From contig OU342638.1 in the NCBI GenBank assembly GCA_910589415.1, positions 32,089,579 through 32,153,578 on the forward strand: a stretch of 64,000 bases of DNA, given 5' to 3'. Origin of the DNA: Malachius bipustulatus. Lineage: Eukaryota; Arthropoda; Insecta; Coleoptera; Melyridae. The notes beneath the pieces are model-generated. The model ran no database searches, was not told the origin of the DNA, and saw only the letters and a list, made by a program, of their open reading frames with translations. Below are positions 1 through 10,800 of the stretch, in pieces. Position numbers and translations under genes: made by a program. Numbering within the stretch: position 1 is the first letter of the stretch; every line of letters begins with the position of its first letter.

Positions 1-224
1 TAGTTATTTTTAATAGAAATACAAAAAATTCGGGCTATGAGACCGAGACAGACTAAAAGAACTCCTCGTGTTTTAGAGAATTTTATTTTTAGTGTATTTT
101 TTAACAAAAAAATACACTATTGAGGACGACATCACTTTTCGAAAATCACCCAAACTCATCAAATGTCCACCGATCATGACCCCCAGATTACGAAAAAGTG
201 GTTTTCCAAAATTCACCTGCCCAC

Positions 225-225
225 G

Positions 226-257
<32 letters not shown>

Positions 258-314
258 TTATATATATATTTATATATATATTTATATATATATTTATATA
301 TATATATATATATT
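225..314. repeat. AT-rich microsatellite
   Basis: A run of TA dinucleotides is interrupted at regular steps by TTTA, giving about a dozen-base higher period. Every frame through it reads as Tyr-Ile repeats, so the open frames here are artefacts of the repeat and not genes. Confidence 0.95.
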
Positions 315-328
315 TCTCCAAAATCGCG

Positions 329-1700
329 AAATTTCGATTTTAAAAACGCTCCTGTGGCTTTATCTTTCAAGATTAGTGAACGAAATTTTGGGTCCTTGTA
401 ACACTTTGGAATGACGTTGGATTTTCGTTGAAAAACTTTCCAAAAGTCCCATCACTTCTACAGGGTGTCCCTTCAAAATTCCATGAACCCGGTTTTTGTC
501 ATCTCATTTCAGGTCGCAGTTTTGAATCTAGGGGGCTGAAATTTTTGTGGGAGTAAGATATCTATAAAAACTGGTCTGGTATTGTACTTGAGCAAAATCG
601 GTCGAGCGGTTTCAAAATGGCGGTCATTTTAATTTTTGAAAAATTTGCTAATATTTGAACCCCTGTATGAGCAAGATGGAAAAAAAACTTTGAAACCAAA
701 TCAACAGGGTTTGAAGAAAATTATTTCAAATTTAATTTAATGTAACAAAATTTACATTACTTTTATTATTAAGCCAGTGGCGTGGATAGGAAAGTGGTAA
801 AAATGGCTAAATTTCCCTAACAATTTATGAGCACATTTTTGAAGCAATTGAACTGAAATTTTTACAGTAGATAACTATACTAATAGCCTTTAACACTTAA
901 GAATTTCAAGAAGTGAGTAAGAAAAATGGCCGAGATACTCGAATTTTTTTTACATGATGTTTATTTCTCTAAAATTTTAAGAACGCTCCAGTAGCTTAAT
1001 TTTTCAAGATTAATGAACGAAATTTTTTACTTTTGTGAAACTTAGGGATGACGTTTGATTTTCACAAAAAAAACATTTACCTAAAATTGCGCTACTTTTA
1101 CAACGTGTCTCTACAAATTTCCAAAAAAAAAAAAAAAAACGGGTATGAGGCACGGTTTCTGGTCGCTGTTTTCAATCTAGGGGGCTGAAATTTTTTTGGT
1201 AGTAAGATAACTGCAAGTAGTCGTATGGTACTGCATTTGAGTTAAATCAGAAGAGCCGTTCCAAAATGGCGGCCTTTTCAATTTTAGGAAAAATTGATAG
1301 ATTTTGAACCCCTAAATAAGCCAGTTAGAAACAAAAACTTTTAAACGAAATTAACATTACTGGAAGAAAATTATTTGAAATTTGAGTTATAAAATATTGA
1401 GTTAAAATATTGCAATAAAATTTGCAATATTTTTATTATTAAGCCCGTGGCGTGGGTAGGAAAAGGGAAAAAGGGCTAAATTTCTATAACTGTTTATGAA
1501 CATATTTTTGAAGGAATTGAACGAAAATTTTTCCAGTAGACAACTACGAGTATACTAATAAACTTCAAAATTCAAAGATTTCAAGAAGGAAATAATAAAA
1601 ATGGCGGAGATATTAGAATATTTTTACATATTATGTTTATTCCTCTAAAATTTAAAATTTTCGGTTTTCAAAGCTCCCCTTTCACTTTTTCCGTTCTATA
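329..1700. repeat. Direct repeat of about 640-680 bp, two copies plus a third partial
   Basis: Copy one starts near 329, copy two near 966 and a truncated copy near 1644. Each opens with an A/T stretch followed by AACGCTCC and runs through matching landmarks (AATGAACGAAATTTT, GGGGGCTGAAATTTTT, AAAATGGCGG). Copies are clearly diverged. There is no coding signal. It looks like an old duplicated non-coding repeat, and whether it belongs to a mobile element cannot be told here. Confidence 0.75.
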
Positions 1701-2530
1701 AAATGTAGTCTAAAAAATAGTATTTTTTAAGTAAAGTTAGCCAGTGGCGGGCATAGGAAATGGGCCAAAATTGTTCAATTTTGCCAATGATTTTTTTTGT
1801 TTTGTTAAATTTAAAAATTCATTCTAAGGCATGCACGGTTTAAAACGAAATGAAATGCAATTGTCAGTAAGCCACTACGCGAATATCACCTGACTATGTA
1901 AAATTTCAGAAAGCCAATTTAAAAAGCGGTGAAAATATTCAGAATTGAATCGCATAAAAATACACTATTTCTGCGATTGATGCGCAAGAAGGTTTTTTAC
2001 TGTTCCGTACGCTTAAATTGTGCAGCGGAAAATGCATGAACACAAATTCACACGTTTCAATTCATCCCGCGCTAGGATCGCCTCCGCTCCCGCTGTCCCG
2101 CTTTGGTCTGTGAACATCGTCTTCAACCTATATGATTTTTTGTCCCCTCACGTTGGCTAGTTTTTTTTTTAACTAAATTGAAATCATAATTGATTCCGGA
2201 CTGTTTTGCCATAGTTTATGGAGATTTGCTCCGAACATTTTGTCCATAACTGGAGTAGACATCATCAGCGCTTAAGCGCTCCTATTTATAGTCCAATGGT
2301 CCAGTGACGTCATACTCCCTCCACTAACTATCTCCACTCTAGCAACGACCGATCTGCTAGTAGAGGGGGTTTGACGTAATTAAATTTCATAAGAATGTTG
2401 AGCAAAATTTTTGCTGAAGTCCACTTTGGTCAAAAACTTTTATTTTTAACCAGTTTGGTTTATTATAAGATTTGAGGATATTTATGGTTATGGTACTTAT
2501 GGTTGAGATAGGTTTTGCTCCCCAATCGAC
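1701..2530. other. Intergenic stretch without recognisable gene
   Basis: A+T-rich sequence with no usable open frame, no splice-consistent exon and no clear repeat. A slightly G+C-richer patch lies around 2065-2110. I see nothing to annotate. Confidence 0.6.
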
Positions 2531-2576
2531 TTGGTCATCGAGTGGTCTTTTCGCCATTCCCATACCATGATGGATC

Positions 2577-2807
2577 TTGAAAATTACCTTGGACCGAGCT
2601 TTGCAAAACTATCAATCAGCTCGTTACCTGGCACGAAAGTCCAAAATATCCCGGCCCATACAATTTGCTCGGGTTGCTCGTCACGTGAGGGTATTGGTGA
2701 GCTTTCTAAAAGCTGCTCAGGCGAACCTTGCCCCTCTTGTTATTTCACGATTTCACGGAAAGGGTCGTATCTTCTTCTGGGCGAATAACAAAGGAAACCT
2801 TACTTAG
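2577..2807 (+). pseudogene. Possible retrotransposon ORF1-like remnant
   Basis: An isolated frame reads through about 76 residues, basic and Ala-rich (ARVARHVRVLVSFLKAAQAN) and ending in a pattern RFHGKGRIFFWANNKGNLT. The tone recalls ORF1-type nucleic-acid-binding segments of insect non-LTR retrotransposons, but I cannot name a family. There is no splice context or promoter. A reverse-transcriptase remnant lies about 600 bp downstream on the same strand (3425-3640), which is compatible with one decayed element interrupted by the Gly-rich gene. Confidence is low. Confidence 0.25.
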
Positions 2808-2973
2808 CTCTCTGGGAAAATATATCAACCCCAATTTTTTTGCACCCCGGCAATAGGCAAAATATTTTTACGACTGATGTTCCTGGTAAAATCAAAAAAG
2901 TATTTTTTTTTAAGAACAGCGGAGTATTTATTTATTTAGTAAATTTATTATTATTTTTCAAGAAATTTACAGA

Positions 2974-4064
2974 TTATTTAGCAGGTACCATACCACCCCC
3001 ACCATTTGCGGCACCGTATATGCCACCGGACACACCACTTCCTCCTCCTCCTCCTCCTCCTCCATTCCCAGGCACACCGCCACCTCCACCTCCAGGCATA
3101 CTGCCCCCTCCACCCCCGGGCGGACCACCTCCACCCCCACCTGGCATCATCGGTTTGGCTTCAGTCAATCCCTGAAATGAAACATCACAATTATTATAAC
3201 TTTACATTAATGACGATTTGACGACAATAAAAATCAGGTAGGTTTTTATCCATGGTGGCTCGATGTTAAATAAGGGAGTTAAAAGCTGTTGAAGTCAGAA
3301 TCCTGACGTCACAACTGCCGCGGTTACTCTGAGTAACGGATGTTGATTGTTGACCGTTGGTTGTTTGTAGATCGTCCCGACTGATAGCCCTTCATTCAGA
3401 CTTTACTTACTAATCGAACCTTCAATAAAGCAAGGATAACCGGGAAAATATCAGACTCAAACGGAACATGCAACGGTGTACCTCAAGGATCCGTTCTTAA
3501 TACAGTAGTATTTCTAGCCATTAATGATTCGTGTTCCACTGCATGAACAATCTTCCTTGAAATATTCTCTCTACGAGTATACCGCCGATCTTGTATTGGT
3601 GTGCATAAAAATACAATTTTACTAATAAAAGCAGCTCGCGAAAATGAAAAGAAAGTCGAAAAAAACTTACAAGTTTTGCATGATTTACTGCAAATGAGGG
3701 GATGACATAACGAATTTCGAGTTGTGGCAAATTCTGATTAGGTCGCGAGTAGGTAAGTAAAATAAACAAGGATAAATCGAATAAACTTCTAGATAGTTCT
3801 CCTTAAATAAAATTAATACTAGTGACCATTACGTGACCATCTCTCTAGGTATAATAAAAATGATTGATCCTTTAATACAAATAATGAGGGTAAGGGTAAG
3901 GTAGACAAAAAAATCTGCCCTTGTCTATTTTTTATTTACAGGGAAACGGGGAAAATGATACAGCCAGTGGTAAAAAAAATATATAAAAAAGAGAAAGGTA
4001 TAAAGGTACTTACCAAAAGTAAGAGGAATGCTGAGCAAATGAAAATCAGTTTAAAATATTTCAT
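2974..4064 (-). CDS. Small secreted Gly-rich peptide, two exons, 82 aa
   Basis: Exon 1 is 4064-4014 (17 codons) and begins MKYFKLIFICSAFLLLL. It ends at a strong donor (G|GTAAGTACC). Exon 2 is 3171-2974, entered after TTTCAG in phase 0, giving GLTEAKPMMPG and then a Gly/Pro-rich tail with stretches of 5-8 Gly, ending MVPAK-stop. The joined frame makes a textbook signal peptide with a predicted cut after GLTEA, leaving a mature peptide of about 60 residues dominated by Gly with Pro, Met and Ser spacers. Gly-rich secreted peptides in insects serve as cuticle, silk-like, salivary or antimicrobial components, and nothing here decides between these. The 842-bp intron carries a reverse-transcriptase remnant on the opposite strand. 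The exon layout matches the other peptide genes of this window. The function is unknown. Confidence 0.75.
3425..3640 (+). pseudogene. Reverse-transcriptase fragment of a non-LTR retrotransposon
   Basis: The plus strand encodes [19 protein letters not shown] followed by VVFLAIND. This is the conserved GxPQGSxLSPxLFxxYxND block of jockey/CR1-type reverse transcriptases. After a frame change, a decayed counterpart of the YADD region follows (YTADLVLV). The catalytic box is broken and frameshifted, so it is a dead fragment. It lies inside the intron of the minus-strand Gly-rich gene. Confidence 0.65.
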
Positions 4065-4117
4065 TTTGGATTGTTCAGTTCAGTATGTTACTGATGAATT
4101 TGGGATATTTGCTCGCG

Positions 4118-4126
4118 GATTTATAT
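4118..4126 (-). promoter_or_regulatory. TATA box and initiator for the Gly-rich peptide gene
   Basis: On the minus strand ATATAAAT ends about 55 bp upstream of the ATG at 4064. A TCAGT initiator lies at 4094-4090, about 33 bp downstream of the TATA start. The implied 5' leader is about 28 nt. Confidence 0.6.
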
Positions 4127-4199
4127 TCGCGTTTGATCAAGCAATCAATTATAATCAATTATGGCAAAACTTTTCAATTAAATTTTGTTAATAGGGTAA

Positions 4200-4540
4200 A
4201 TTATTTTTTCATTAAATCATAAAAATATTTCTTATATAACTAAAAATTAACTCGGGTAATAAAAAAATAGAATACGTGCTTTTGTAGATACATCGTCTGT
4301 GACAAGATCACTCATATCCTGTTTGGATGTAATTTTTACAGTCGGTGAATTTTAATATGTGCTTAATTGCACGTTTCTGGATAATTATTGTGATTCGGTT
4401 TAAATTTTTTAATAATTGAATTTCTATGATTTTTTTTATTTATGTATTGTCTGCATTTCCCATTCCTATTATTTTTTATTTGCCTACTTGTTCATCTGTA
4501 TGACGTTACATAAATTAAATTTCAATTACTAATTGCAAAC
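4200..4540. other. A+T-rich gap
   Basis: No gene or repeat recognised. It is the distal upstream flank of the Gly-rich peptide gene. Confidence 0.5.
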
Positions 4541-4544
4541 TTCA

Positions 4545-6720
4545 CATTCAAGGCTCTCTCTTATTCTTTCGTCAATTCCGTCAAGAGTCTCCACATTTGG
4601 GGACAAATCTGACAATCTGGCAACATTGTTAGATGAATAATTTGACGCAATACCCGCTTTGAAGCAGCGTTGCTAGATTGGAGATAGGTTTTTATATTTA
4701 CATCTTTAAAAAACATATCCTAATTTCTAGTCTTTTTTTATGTAGGCAGTAAAAATGGCCAGAATTTCCTTAGTCGATAGAACTTTTTTCATATTTTCAA
4801 GCATTCAACATTTAGGGGTAAATCTGACAATTTGGCAACATTGCTTGATGAATAATTTGATGCAGCTTTGAAACAGCGTTGCTAGATTGGACAACTTATT
4901 TTTACGCTCAAATTCTGTTGAATGAATAAGAAATAGGTCAATCTGAACATTTTTAAAGAGTTTAACATAATATCCCAATTTTTAGTTTTTTTGAATTTGT
5001 CATAAAAAATTTCCAGAAATTCCTTAGTCGACAGAACGTCTTTTAAATATTTTCAGGCAAACAAGAATCTCCATACATATTTGGGGACAAATCTAGCAAT
5101 TTGGCAACATTGTTTGATAAAAAATTTGGCGCAATATCTTTAAACAGCGTTGCTAGATCGGGCTAAATTACTTATATTTACGCTCAAAAATGCTCTCGAA
5201 CAATATGAAATAAGAAATAGGTCAGTCAGAACATTTTTAAAGAGTTTATACATATCGCAATTCCTAGTTTTCTTGATTTTGTCAGTAAAATCCTAAAATC
5301 CCCAGAAATTCCTTAGACGATAGCACTTCTTTCCACGTTTTTAAGCATACAAGATTTTCCACATTTGGCGATAAATCTAACAGTTTGGCAACATTGTTAC
5401 ATTAAAAATCTCGCCCGATATCTTGAAACAGCGTTGCTAGATTGTGCAAAATTGGTTATATTTAGGTTTACGCTCAAATTATTTCGAACGAATAAGAACT
5501 AGGTCAATCAGATCATTTTTAAAGAGTCTAACATACCTAAACCTAATTTCTAGTTTATTTTCTTGATTTTGGCAGTAAAAATGCCCAGAATTTCCTTTCT
5601 CAATAAAATTTCTTTTCATTTTTCAAGCATACAAGATTCTCCACATTTGGGGACAAATCTGACAATTTGGGAACATTGTTACATTAAGAATTTCGCGCAA
5701 TATCTTGAAACAGCGTTGCTAGATTGTGCAAAATTGGTTATATTTAGGTTTACGCACAAATTATTTCGAACGAATAAGAACTAGGTCAATCAGATCATTT
5801 TTAAAGAGTCTAACATACCTAAACCTAATTTCTAGTTTATTTTCTTGATTTTGGCAGTAAAAATGCCCAGAATTTCCTTAGTCAATAGAATTTCTCTTCA
5901 TTTTTCAAGCATACAAGATTCTCCACATTTGGGGACAAATCTGACAATTTGGCAATATTGTTCCATTAAGAATTTCGCGCAATATCTTGAAACAGCGTTG
6001 CTAGATTGTGCAAAATTGGTTATAATATTTAGGTTTACGCTCAAAGTATTTCGAACGAATAAGAAATAGGTCTATCATAACATTTTTAAAGAGTTTAACG
6101 TGCTTAACCATTTCTAGTTTATTTTCTTGATTTTGGAAGCAAAAATGCCCAGAATTTCCTTAGTTAATAGAATTTATTTTCATTTTTCAAGCATACAAGA
6201 TTCTCCACATTTGGGGACAAATCTGACAGCTTGGCAGCGTTGTTAAATTAAGAATTTAACAGTTTTTTTGTCTATTTCGTTGATTTGGTAAATAAAAATG
6301 CACAGCATTTTCTTATTCAATAGAACTTTTGCAATATGTTCAAGTAGTTAAATAAGATTCTCTACATTTGGAGACAAATACGACAATTTGGCAACATTGT
6401 ATGAGGATGAATTTGACGCAATACCCGCTTTGAAACAGCGGTGCCAGATATTTATATTTTTTATTTTTTCATCATAACGCTCAAATTCTATCAAATTAGT
6501 ATCAAGGTAACACCTAAGTAGAGCATTTTTATAGAATTTTTCATAACCCAGTTGCCCAGTTTCTCGTTTATTTTCTTAACAAGAAAATCTCCAGAATTTC
6601 CCAAATTCAATAGCATTTTCTTGCTTTTAAACATACACGATTCTTGAGTTTGAGGAATAAATCTGACAATTTGGCAGCGTTGATTATCTAAAAAATGTGC
6701 AAACGGCCTGTCTTAACGCT
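4545..6720. repeat. Tandem array, about 282-bp unit
   Basis: Units carry CTCCACATTTGGGGACAAAT, then a TTTGGCAACATTGTT word, then AACAGCGTTGCTAGATTG. The best-preserved copies start near 5352, 5634, 5917 and 6198 (steps of 281-283 bp). Flanking copies at about 4585-5070 and 6355-6660 are more diverged or shortened. The short frames inside (for example at 5563 and 5845) repeat from copy to copy and have no start or splice context, so they are by-products of the repeat. Confidence 0.9.
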
Positions 6721-7740
6721 AAATGGCCTTTAGAATTTCTTGAAAATCGTTTCACTACTTCAATTAAAAAGTTTTTTTTTTCAAGGAAAAATAATTCTCT
6801 CATGCATGAATAAATCTAGGAAATGTTTGGCGAAGTCTATTTCAGAATCGCGTTGCCAGATTGTGTAAAATTTTCACTTTTAATCTAAAAATCTTTAAAA
6901 GAAATAACAGATTTTTATTAAATTCAAAAATTAAAACTACTAAAAGAAAATTTTCTCTTTTCTCAACCTTTTTATTTTGAAGAAAGAAATCTCCATATTT
7001 TTTTCTATTTAATTATAACTTTCCATATTATCGAAATCGTCCTACCAGCAGGTTGAGAACGATTTGTCTGATAAATTACGAAAAATTAAAAATAAAAAAA
7101 TAAGAAAGGTAAAAACAAGATGATAAAAGACATACAAAACTTGATGACGATTAAAAAAAAAATACTTTTTAACGAAAGAATCAGGGTCTATATAGAGCAA
7201 AAAATGGCCTCTCTTAACTTGATTTTTGAAAAAAAAGTTGTTATGCTATTTTAAATAAATCAGGAATGTGATAAATATTATCGCAAATAAATAAAACAAA
7301 TATTTGAAAAACCGTAATTTTATTAATTAATTTAAATAATCCCAAGGATAAAATAAATATTAAGTACCCACCATCAACATCTACCCATAATAAAATCAGG
7401 CTGGAAAAATAATAATATTTAACAGGAACTACTCCATGACAAATAATTCAAACAAAATTCAATTTGCTTAAAAGCTTTCTCATATTTATTTAAATTAAAA
7501 TTGTAAATTGCTCGCCAAACAAACGTATTATTTATTTACCTATTTAACAAAATATTCAATACAATAATAAGTAGAATACTCACACCCATTATTATTGAAC
7601 AGTTTTTAGTCTTCATTAGCGTCCACGATCGAGCATAACAATATCGCGAGATAATCGAGAGATTTCTTTGAATTCAAAAATTTTTGCTCCGTTTTTAATA
7701 GGAATAAGTAATTTCCCCAAATTTCTTAGAAATATTTTTA
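6721..7740. other. A+T-rich region upstream of the HSGG-repeat gene
   Basis: Very A+T-rich DNA with one more TTGCCAGATTGTG word near 6851 and no credible exon. It probably includes the distal promoter of the plus-strand gene that starts at 7805. No clear NF-kappaB-type decamer was noticed. Confidence 0.5.
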
Positions 7741-7747
7741 TCAACCA

Positions 7748-7754
7748 ATAAAAG
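7748..7754 (+). promoter_or_regulatory. TATA-like element of the HSGG-repeat gene
   Basis: ATAAAAG lies 57 bp before the ATG at 7805, a spacing like that of the TATA boxes of the five minus-strand peptide genes. The predicted start of transcription is near 7780, with a leader of about 25 nt. Confidence 0.45.
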
Positions 7755-7804
7755 ACGAAGCGGAGATTGAAAAAATTCAAACAGCGAGACGACTTCAACT
7801 CACG

Positions 7805-10800
7805 ATGAACCCACCGACCTCTCTAATCTTTGCTGCTCTAATAGCAATAACAATTTTTGTAAGTATTTGTTGTTAGTCTAATAATAATTTTTAAGACGCC
7901 ATAGTTTTTATTTTTCCATTTAATATAAAAAATTTTCTTTATTTCGTTCTAAAAATATTTTTTTATATTTTATAAAAAAAAATCCAGTAATTTAATGTAG
8001 CCAGATAAAAAATTTCCCCCCCCCCCATTATGGGGAGTTTTTATTTAAAGGTAGAAGAGGATTAAAATATATACTTTTCGTTATTAAATATGCAGTTTCG
8101 CACAACTTGACAACAAGGCTTCATAATTGGTGCCTCGTTTGTAACTTTTAAAAATTTGCATAAATACATTTTTGTATAATTTGATCAGATAATTTCATAA
8201 CGCTTGCCGAAATTTTCTTCTAAAAGAATGCTCTCAGTTAAGGAATTTCTCCCCAAATTTGGAGAATTTTTCTTCAAATGCGGAATGCGGGGGGAGGTTG
8301 TGTACTGAGTACAATTTTATTTCCTGAAAATCTATTATAACTTTTTTCTCCTTATTAAATTAGCAGTTCTGCACAACTTGACAACAAGGCTTCATGATTG
8401 GTCCCTAGTTTTTAGCTTTTAAAAATTTTCAAAAAATTCATTTTTGTATAATTTGATCCGATAATTTCAAAACGCTTGCCAAAATTTTTTATTAAAAAAA
8501 TGCTCTCAGTTAAAGAATTTCTCCCCAAATTTGGGGAATTTTTATTCAAATGCGGAGGAGGTTATGTACTGAATACAATTTTATTTCGTGAAAATCCATT
8601 TTAGTTTTTTTCTCGTTATCAAATGAGCAGTTTTGCACAACTAGACAACAAGGCTTCATGATTGGTTCCTGGTTTTTAGCTTTTAAAAATTAAAAAAAAA
8701 TTCATTTTTGTATAATTTGATCAGATAATTGCAAACGCTTGCCGAAATTTTCTTCTAAAAAAATGCTCTCAGTTAAGGAATTTTCCCCAAAATCTGGAGA
8801 ATTTTTATTCAAATGCGGGGGGGGGGGGGATTATGTACTGAGTACAATTTTATTTCGTGAAAATCCATTTTAGTTTTTTTCTCCTTATTAAATGAGCAGT
8901 TCTGCACAACTTGACAACAAGGCTTCATGATTGGTTCTTGGTTAGCTTTTAAAAATTTTCAAAAAATTCATTTTTGTATAATTTGATCCGATAAATTCAA
9001 AACGCATGCCAAAATTTTCTTCTAAAAAAATGCTCTCAGTTAAGGAATTTTCCCCCAAATCTGGGGAATTTTTATTCAAATGCGGGGGGAGGTTATGTAC
9101 TGAGTACAATTTTATTTCGTGAAAATCTATTATAATTTTTTTCTCCGTATTAAATGAGCAGTTCTGCACAACTTGACAACAAGGCTTCATGATTGGTTCC
9201 TAGTTTTTAGCTTTTAAAAATTAAAAAAAATCATTTTTGTATAATTTGATCCGATAATTTCAAAACGCTTGCCAAAATTTTCTTCTAAAAAAATGCTTTC
9301 AGTTAAGGAATTTTCCCCCAAATCTGGGGAATTTTTATTCAAATGCGGGGGGAGGTTATGTACTGAGTACAATTTTATTTCGTGAAAATCTATTACAATT
9401 TTTTTCTCCTTATTAAATGAGCAGTTCTGCACAACTTGACAACAAGGCTTCATGATTGGTTCCTGGTTTTTAGCTTTTAAAAATTTTCACAAAAATTCAT
9501 TTTTGTATAATTTGATACGATAATTTCAAAACGCTTGCCAAAATTTTCTTCTAAAAAAATGCTCTCAGTTAAGGAATTTTCCCCCAAATCTGGGGAATTT
9601 TTATTCAAATGCGGGGGGAGGTTATGTACTGAGTACAATTTTATTTCGTGAAAATCTATTATAATTTTTTTCTCCTTATTAAATGAGCAGTTCTGCACAA
9701 CTTGACAACAAGGCTTCATGATTGGTTCCTAGTTTTTAGCTTTTAAAAATTAAAAAAAAAATCATTTTTGTATAATTTGATCCAATAATTTCAAAACGCT
9801 TGCCAAAATTTTCTACTAAAAAAATGCTCTCAGTTAACGAATTTCTCCCCAAATTTGGGGAATTTTTATTCAAATGCGGGGGAGGTTATGTACTGAATAC
9901 AATTATTTTATTTCGTGAAAATCTATTATAATTTTTTTCTCCTTATTAAATGAGCAGTTCTGCACAACTTGACAACAAGGCTTCATGATTGGTTCCTGGT
10001 TAGCTTTTAAAAATTTTCAAAAAATTCATTTTTGTATAATTAGATCCGATAATTTCAAAACGCTTGCCAAAATTTTCTTCTAAAAAAATGCCTCAGTTAA
10101 GGAATTTTCCCCCAAATCTGGGGAATTTTTATTCAAATGCGGGGGGAGGTTATGTACTGAGTACAATTTTATTTCGTGAAAATCTATTATAATTTTTTTC
10201 TCCTTATTAAATGAGCAGTTCTGCACAACTTGACAACAAGGCTTCATGATTGGTTCCTAGTTTTTAGCTTTTAAAAATTAAAAAAAAAATCATTTTTGTA
10301 TAATTTGATCCAATAATTTCAAAACGCTTGCCAAAATTTTCTACTAAAAAAATGCTCTCAGTTAACGAATTTCTCCCCAAATTTGGGGAATTTTTATTCA
10401 AATGCGGGGGGAGGTTATGTACTGAGTACAATTTTATTTCGTGAAAATCTATTATAATTTTTTTCTCCTTATTAAATGAGCAGTTCTGCACAACTTGACA
10501 ACAAGGCTTCATGATTGGTTCCTGGTTTTTAGCTTTTAAAAATTTTCAAAAAATTCATTTTTGTATAATTTGATCCGATAATTTCAAAACGCTTGCCAAA
10601 ATTTTCTTCTAAAAAAATGCTCTCAGTTAAGGAATTTTCCCCCAAATCTGGGGAATTTTTATTCAAATGCGGGGGGAGGTTATGTACTGGTACAATTTTA
10701 TTTCGTGAAAATCCATTTTAATTTTTTTATCGTTATCAAATGAGCAGTTTTGCACAACTTGGCAACAAGGTTTCATGATAGTTCCTTGTTGGTAACTTGT

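Noticed and set aside
2840..3175. A plus-strand Pro-rich ORF (PPPPPPP blocks)
   Set aside because: It is the opposite strand of the Gly-rich exon, which has the splice site, signal peptide and TATA box on the minus strand.
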